Shown here: piece after piece, positions 58,490 to 64,000 of the stretch
Layout: every line of letters begins with the position of its first letter
Numbering within the stretch: the stretch's first letter is position 1
Assembly: GCA_964036275.1 (NCBI GenBank)
Contig: OZ038436.1
Coordinates: 23,029,904 to 23,093,903 of the forward strand
Origin: Litoditis marina
Taxonomy: Eukaryota > Nematoda > Chromadorea > Rhabditida > Rhabditidae
Reading direction: 5' to 3'
DNA length: 64,000 nt
Notes under the pieces: generated by a model
Seen by the model: the letters and a program-made list of their open reading frames with translations, nothing else
Told to the model about the DNA's origin: nothing
The model's database searches: none
Position numbers and translations under genes: made by a program

Positions 58490-58794
58490 CTCTCAACGTA
58501 GGGCGTAAACATCTAACAATGAGAAACGTTGATTATAATTGAAAGAAGATGATTGAAGAGAAGAATGAAAAGAAAGGGAGAAAGAGAGAGAAAGCCAAAA
58601 ATAAATCGCAAATACCTGTCTCAATGCATCCCAGCCGCATCCCGAGTCGCCAGTAGATCAAAATGGCATTTCCGAAATTGCCGCGTTTGAGCAACTCACG
58701 TTAACTCGTTTTCATTTTCTATCCCCCCAAAAAAACGGTGATCCACCACTTCCCATCCCACTACCAATTGACAATGAAAAACGAAAAGCACATA
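58490..58794. repeat. Dispersed block B, copy 3 (3' truncated)
   Basis: Matches copy 2 up to AAAACGAAAAGCAC, then passes into minisatellite without a GC hairpin. Confidence 0.8.
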
Positions 58795-59035
58795 AGACGT
58801 GGGAGCTCTCTTTCTCTCTCTAACATAGAGCGCGAGAGCTCCCCCTAACATAAGACGCGGAAGCTCTCCCTACCATAGGGCGCGGGAGCTCTCCCTAACA
58901 TAGGGCGCGAGATCTCTCTCCAACATAGGGCGCGAGACCTCTCCCTAACATAGGATGCGGGAGTTCCCCTTAACGTAGGGCGCGTAATCTATCCCTAGCA
59001 TAGGGCACGGGAGTTCCCCTCAACATAGGGATTTC
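58795..59035 (+). repeat. AACATAGGGCGCGGG minisatellite block 6
   Basis: About 10 units of the gcgcggg subtype with AGCTCTCCCTAACATA. Confidence 0.88.
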
Positions 59036-59381
59036 GAGAGCATAAGTAAGCAATATCATACTCATTATCAACACGGAGAGTGACCTAATTATTTGAACAC
59101 CGACATAAAAAAAACAATTCTCACCTTTTCAGTATATTGCAGCCTTTTTTGATTGATCAATACAATTGAATCAAAGTATTTTAGCCGAAAAATTGCAGCA
59201 CTACCGAGCGCTCATTCAGCCGAAATGAAAATGAAAAGCATCTCGATCACGTTCGCTCACGCCGCCCATTCCCATCTCGACCAAAAGGACAAAACTGTGT
59301 GATTTTCCCCCGATTTTCGACCAAAAGTGCAAAATGATGGAATTGTTACAAACACACCAAAGTAGCGAAATATAGAATAGG
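59036..59381. repeat. Dispersed block C
   Basis: Mostly unique AT-rich sequence. Its last ~100 bp share GACCAAAAGTGCAAAATGATGG and the GAAATATAGAATAGG approach to GC hairpin 9 with blocks A and B. Confidence 0.65.
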
Positions 59382-59424
59382 ACAAGGTAGGTAGCCCGGG
59401 CTAACGCCCGGGCCCCTCCCTTGT
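59382..59424 (+). repeat. GC hairpin element 9, changed stem
   Basis: Outer ends and AGG/CCT pairs as in the others, but the apical stem is GCCCGGGC-TAAC-GCCCGGGC: both sides have changed together. Confidence 0.85.
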
Positions 59425-59449
59425 TTCTATTCCAGGCTGGCGGGAGCTT

Positions 59450-59925
59450 CCTGGCCCTCTTTTCTCCTAGACATAGGCGCGGAAGTTATTTTCAACATGT
59501 ATCGCGGGATCTCTCCGTAACATAGAGCGCAATACTTCTCTCAACATGAGCGCGAGAATTCTCACTAACATAGAGAGAAAGACCTCTCCCTAACATAGAG
59601 CGCAAGACTTTTCTTCATCATTGAGCGCGACATAACTCCCTATCTCCCTAACGTAGAGAGCGAGACCTCTTACTAACATGGAGCGTAAGAGTGTTTTCAA
59701 CATTGAGCGCGAGACATCTCCCTACCATGAAAGGCGATATTATTTTTTCTCTTTCTTCTCTCACGCTCTCCATTACCCCCCCCCTGCCTCTTTTTTCCAT
59801 GTCTTTCCGTCTATCTTCTTTCTCTCGTTTTTTTTTCTCTCTCTCTCTGTTTTTTCTCCCTCTCTCTCTCGCCTTCTCTCTCTCTCTCTCTATTTTTTCT
59901 CTCTTTCTCTCATACACAGCACAAA
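59450..59925 (+). repeat. AACATAGAGCGCGAG minisatellite block 7 with CT tracts
   Basis: Opens with GGAGCTTCCTGGCCCTC and follows the order of block 2: gcgag units, C run, CT-rich part. Confidence 0.88.
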
Positions 59926-60839
59926 ATGGGGAAAATGCGGCTCACATAGACAGCTGGAATGAAGATAGTGGGGCTCACATAGACAGCAGAAATGGGGACA
60001 GTGAGGGTCACATAGACAGCAAAAATGAAGACAGTGGGGCTCACATAGACAGCAAAGATGGGATCGCTGGGGCTCACATAAACATCGAGAATGAGGAGAG
60101 TGGGGCTCTGATTGACAGCGAAAATGGAGACAGTGAGGCTCACATAGACAGCAAAAATGGAGACAGTGGGGCTCACATAGACAGCAAAGATGGGGTCGGT
60201 GGGGCTCACATGAACAGCAAAAATGGGACAGTGTGGCTCACTTACACAGCGGAAATGGGGAGAGTGGGGCTCACAGAGACAGCAAAGGTGAGGTCGGTGG
60301 GGCTCACATAAACAGCAAAAATGGGACAGTGGGGCTCACATAGACAGCAAAAATGGAGACAGTGGGGCTCACATAGACAGCAAGGATGGGATCGTTGGGG
60401 CTCACATGAACAGCAAGAACGGGGAAAGTAGGGCTCTGATTGACAGCAGAAATGGGGACAGTGAGGGTCACATAGACAGCAAAAATGGATACAGTGGGGC
60501 TCACATAGACAGCAAAGGTGAGGTCGGTGGGGCTCACATAAACAGCAAAAATGGGACAGTGGGGCTCACATAGACAGCAAAAATGAAGACAGTGGGGCTC
60601 ACATAGACAGCAAGGATGGGATCGTTGAAGCTCACATGAACAGCAAGAACGGGGAAAGTGGGGCTCTGATTGACAGCAGAAATGGGGACAGTGAGGGTCA
60701 CATAGACAGCAAAAATGGATACAGTGGGGCTCACACAGACAGCAAAGGTGAGGTCGGTGGGGCTCACATAAACAGCAAAAATGGGACAGTGGGGCACACG
60801 CAGACATCGGAAATGGAGATAGTGGGGTTCACATACACA
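59926..60839 (+). repeat. CACATAGACAG minisatellite block 5 (33 bp type)
   Basis: Units CACATAGACAGCAAAAATGG plus GGACAGTGGGGCT. Higher-order repeats of ~245 bp are visible (compare the copies starting near 60310 and 60555). Confidence 0.92.
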
Positions 60840-61437
60840 GCGAAAATTGAAACCGTGAATATTGACAAACACAACGAAAATGCAAAACAAAGGAGGTGCG
60901 GTATATTATATTTTTCTCTCTTCTATGCTCTATATATCCCTCTTTTTATTTCTCTCTCATACTCTCTTTATATTTTTTTACAAAAGGCGCGACAGTTTCA
61001 ACTCACATAGAGCGCGGGAGTTCTCCCTCAATGTTTTTTTCTACAACACATGAGAAGAGAGTCAAAACGCAGGATAAGTGGATAGAAGGATCAAAAATAA
61101 AGATAAAGAGAGATATTAAACCAAAAATAAACGACAAATACCTTTTTGAATGCATCCCAGCCGCCTCCCAAGTCGCCAGTAAAACAAAATGGCTTTTTCC
61201 AGAATTGCCGCGTTTAAGCAGCTCACGTAATCTCGTTTCTATTCTATATCCGGGAAAACGAAACGGAGATCCACCACTCCCCAACTCACTACCAATTGAA
61301 AATGAAAAGCAAAAAGCACGCCGTCCACGCCTCCCCAGTTGCAAAGTGCAATAGTGAAGGAATTCGCCCATTTTCCGGCTAAAAGTGCAATAGTGAAGGA
61401 AATTCGGACACACCAAACAACGCAAATATAAAAGTAG
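60840..61437. repeat. Dispersed block B, copy 4
   Basis: Same conserved stretch as copy 1 (AAATAAACGACAAATACC, GCATCCCAGCCGCC, AAAATGGCTTTTTCC). Ends at GC hairpin 10. Confidence 0.8.
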
Positions 61438-61479
61438 ACAAGGAAGGTACCCCGGGCTACGCCCGGGCCCCTCCCTTGA
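61438..61479 (+). repeat. GC hairpin element 10, changed stem
   Basis: Apical stem CCCGGGC-TAC-GCCCGGG; outer ends ACAAGG/CCTTGA. Followed by a tail of the GAGTCTAGGTCGGTGG type. Confidence 0.85.
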
Positions 61480-61539
61480 TGAGTCTAGGTCGGTGGGTGC
61501 GTCGAGAAGTTTTTTTCGTTATTGAAAAGTCATCGAGCG

Positions 61540-62975
61540 CGGTAGTTCTTCTCAACATAGAGCGCGGTAGTTCTCCTCAACATAGAGCGCGGTAGTTCTC
61601 CCTAACGTAGAGCGCGTGAATTCTTTAGAGCGTGGAAGTTTTTCTCAACATAGAGCGCGGTAGTTCTGTTTAACATAAAAAGCGGTAGTTCTCCTCAACA
61701 TAGAGCGCGGTAGTTCTCCTTAACATAGAGCGCGGTAGTTCTCCTCAACACAGAGCGCGGTAGTTCTCCTCAACATAGAGCGCGGTAGTTCTCCTTAACA
61801 TAGAGCGCGGTAGTTCTCCTCAACATAGAGCGCGGTAGTTCTCCTCAACATAGAGCGCGGTAGTTCTCCTTAACGTAGAGCGCGTGAATTCTTTGGAGCG
61901 TGGTAGTTCTCCTCAACATAGAGCGCGGTAGTTCTCCTCAACATAGAGCGCGGTAGTTCTCCTTAACATAGAGCGCGGTAGTTCTCCTCAACATAGAGCG
62001 CGGTAGTTCTCCTCAACATAGAGCGCGGTAGTTCTCCTTAACATAGAGCGCGGTAGTTCTCCTCAACATAGAGCGCGGTAGTTCTCCTCAACATAGAGCG
62101 CGGTAGTTCTCCTTAACGTAGAGCGCGGTAGTTCTCCTCAACATAGAGCGCGGTAGTTCTCCTCAACATAGAGCGCGGTAGTTCTCCTTAACATAGAGCG
62201 CGGTAGTTCTCCTCAACATAGAGCGCGGTAGTTCTCCTCAACATAGAGCGCGGTAGTTCTCCTTAACGTAGAGCGCGTGAATTCTTTGGAGCGCGGTAGT
62301 TCTCCTCAACACAGAGCGCGGTAGTTCTCCTCAACATAGAGCGCGGCAGTTCTCCTTAACATAGAGCGCGGTAGTTCTCCTCAACATAGAGCGCGGTAGT
62401 TCTCCTCAACATAGAGCGCGGTAGTTCTCCTTAACGTAGAGCGCGTGAATTCTTTGGAGCGCGGTAGTTCTCCTCAACATAGAGCGCGGTAGTTCTCCTC
62501 AACATAGAGCGCGGTAGTTCTCCTTAACATAGAGCGCGGTAGTTCTCCTCAACATAGAGCGCGGTAGTTCTCCTCAACATAGAGCGCGGTAGTTCTCCTT
62601 AACATAGAGCGCGGTAGTTCTCCTCAACATAGAGCGCGGTAGTTCTCCTCAACATAGAGCGCGGTAGTTCTCCTTAACGTAGAGCGCGTGAATTCTTTGG
62701 AGCGCGGTAGTTCTCCTCAACATAGAGCGCGGTAGTTCTCCTCAACATAGAGCGCGGTAGTTCTCCTCAACATAGAGCGCGGTAGTTCTCCTCAACATAG
62801 AGCGCGGTAGTTCTCCTTAACATAGAGCGCGGTAGTTCTCCTCAACATAGAGCGCGGTAGTTCTCCTCAACATAGAGCGCGGTAGTTCTCCTTAACATAG
62901 AGCGCGGTAGTTCTCCTCAACATAGAGCGCGGTAGTTCTCCCTAACGTAGAGCGCGTGAATTCTTTAGAGCGTGG
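61540..62975 (+). repeat. Homogeneous 25 bp minisatellite with higher-order structure
   Basis: Unit ACATAGAGCGCGGTAGTTCTCC plus T(C/T)A. Units ending CTCA, CTCA, CTTA form a 75 bp trimer. A marker unit, GTAGAGCGCGTGAATTCTTTGG, interrupts it near 61608, 61873, 62270, 62445, 62683 and 62948. Far less degenerate than its neighbours, so recently amplified or homogenised. Confidence 0.93.
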
Positions 62976-64000
62976 AAGTTTTTCTCAACATAAAGCGCTA
63001 AACTTCTCCCTAACATAGAGCGCGAACTTCTATTTAACATAAAGCGCTGAACTTCTCCCTAACATAGAGCGCGGAACTTCTCCTTTGCATAGAGCGCGAA
63101 ACTTCTCCCTTACATAGAGTACGAAACTTCTCCTCAACATAGAGCGCGAAACTATTCCCTAACATAAAGCGCTAAACTTCTTATTAGCATAGAGTGCGAA
63201 ACTTCTCCCTAACATAGAGCGCAAACTTCTATTTAACATAAAGCGCTAAACTTCTCCCTAACATAGAGCGCGGAACTTCTCCTTTGCATAGAGCGCCAAA
63301 CTTCTCCCTTACATAGAGTACGAAATTTCTCCTCAACATAGAGCGTGAAACTGTTCCCTAACATAAAGCGCTAAACTTCTCCTTAGCATAGCGCGCGGAA
63401 CTTCTGTTTAGCATAGAGTGCAGAACTTCTCCTTTGCATAGAGCGCCAAACTTCTTCCTTACATAGAGTACGAAATTTCTCCTCAACATAGAGCGCGAAA
63501 CTGTTCCCTAACATAAAGCGCTAAACTTCTCCTTAGCATAGAGTGCGAAACTTCTCCCTAACATAGAGCGCGGAACTTCTTCTTAGCATAGAGCGCGGAA
63601 CTTCTTCTTAGCATAGAGTGCAGAACTTCTCCCTAACAAAGAGCGCGAACTTCTATTAAACATAAAGCGCTAAACTTCTCCCTAACATAGAGCGCGGAAC
63701 TTCTCCTTTGCATAGAGCGCGAAACTTCTCCCTTACATGGAGTACGAAACTTCTCCTCGACATAGAGCGCGAAACTGTTCCCTAACATAAAGCGCGAAAC
63801 TTCTCCTTATCATAGAAGTTCTCCCTTACATAGAGCACGCAACTTCTCCTCAACATAGAGCGCGAAACTTTTCCCTAACAAAGAGCGCGAAACTTCTCCT
63901 TAGCATAGAACTTCTCCCTCACATAGAGCACGCAACTTCTCCTCAACATAGAGCGCAAAACTTCTTTTTAACATGGAGCGCGAGACTTCTGCCTAACGTA
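62976..64000 (+). repeat. AACATAGAGCGCGAAACTTCTCC minisatellite block 8
   Basis: Diverged ~25 bp units; a longer period is visible (TTTAACATAAAGCGCT recurs). Continues past the window end. Confidence 0.9.

Noticed and set aside
61540..64000. Telomeric or centromeric satellite
   Set aside because: The 25 bp unit is unlike any telomere repeat known to me, and nothing in the sequence marks a centromere.

Overview
The window looks like eukaryotic, probably invertebrate, nuclear DNA made almost entirely of repeats. No dense gene set, bacterial operon or rRNA is visible. The evidence is a tandem array of eukaryotic-type tRNA-Gln(CUG) genes with internal A and B boxes and T-run pol III terminators, a Polinton/Maverick-like mobile element, and about 16 kb of minisatellite. 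I cannot fix the species from the sequence alone.

Layout. (1) 1-17715: tandem array of a ~475 bp unit, 38 tRNA-Gln genes, all on the + strand. (2) 17716-34727: a 17,012 bp insertion that is almost wholly one inverted repeat, two 8,333 bp arms around a 346 bp unpaired centre. It is flanked by the 6 bp direct repeat ATCGTC, a duplication of the array target. Each arm carries, from the tip inward, subterminal tandem repeats, a small acidic-protein gene, a truncated and stop-interrupted fragment resembling the N-terminal part of Polinton-type protein-primed DNA polymerase B, a decayed second copy of the acidic-protein gene, short two-hairpin repeats, a hammerhead-ribozyme-like core, and a cluster of ~21 bp iterons. 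(3) 34734-47689: the array resumes with one + strand tRNA, switches strand near 35000, and continues with 26 tRNA genes on the - strand. The total is 65 tRNA genes. (4) 47690-64000: minisatellites in two families (AACATAGAGCGCGAG-like and CACATAGACAG-like) that share the core ACATAGA. They are interleaved with dispersed 0.3-0.6 kb blocks, CT-microsatellites, and ten copies (one partial) of a 42-45 bp GC-rich hairpin element.

How it fits together. The tRNA copies are close to uniform, so the array has been homogenised; duplicated multi-unit blocks and short units are visible in it. The element landed about 45 bp upstream of one tRNA gene. Its symmetry and 6 bp target duplication suggest a non-autonomous 'snap-back' derivative of a Polinton-like element, made of two copies of one end. 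Because the polymerase stop and the acidic pseudogene are the same in both arms, that end had already decayed before it was mirrored, or the arms have been homogenised since. In the last 16 kb the GC hairpin sits at many module boundaries, including the right end of the tRNA array.

The most interesting items are the giant palindromic element, the 65-copy tRNA-Gln array, the compensating stem changes in the GC hairpin, and the hammerhead-like core.
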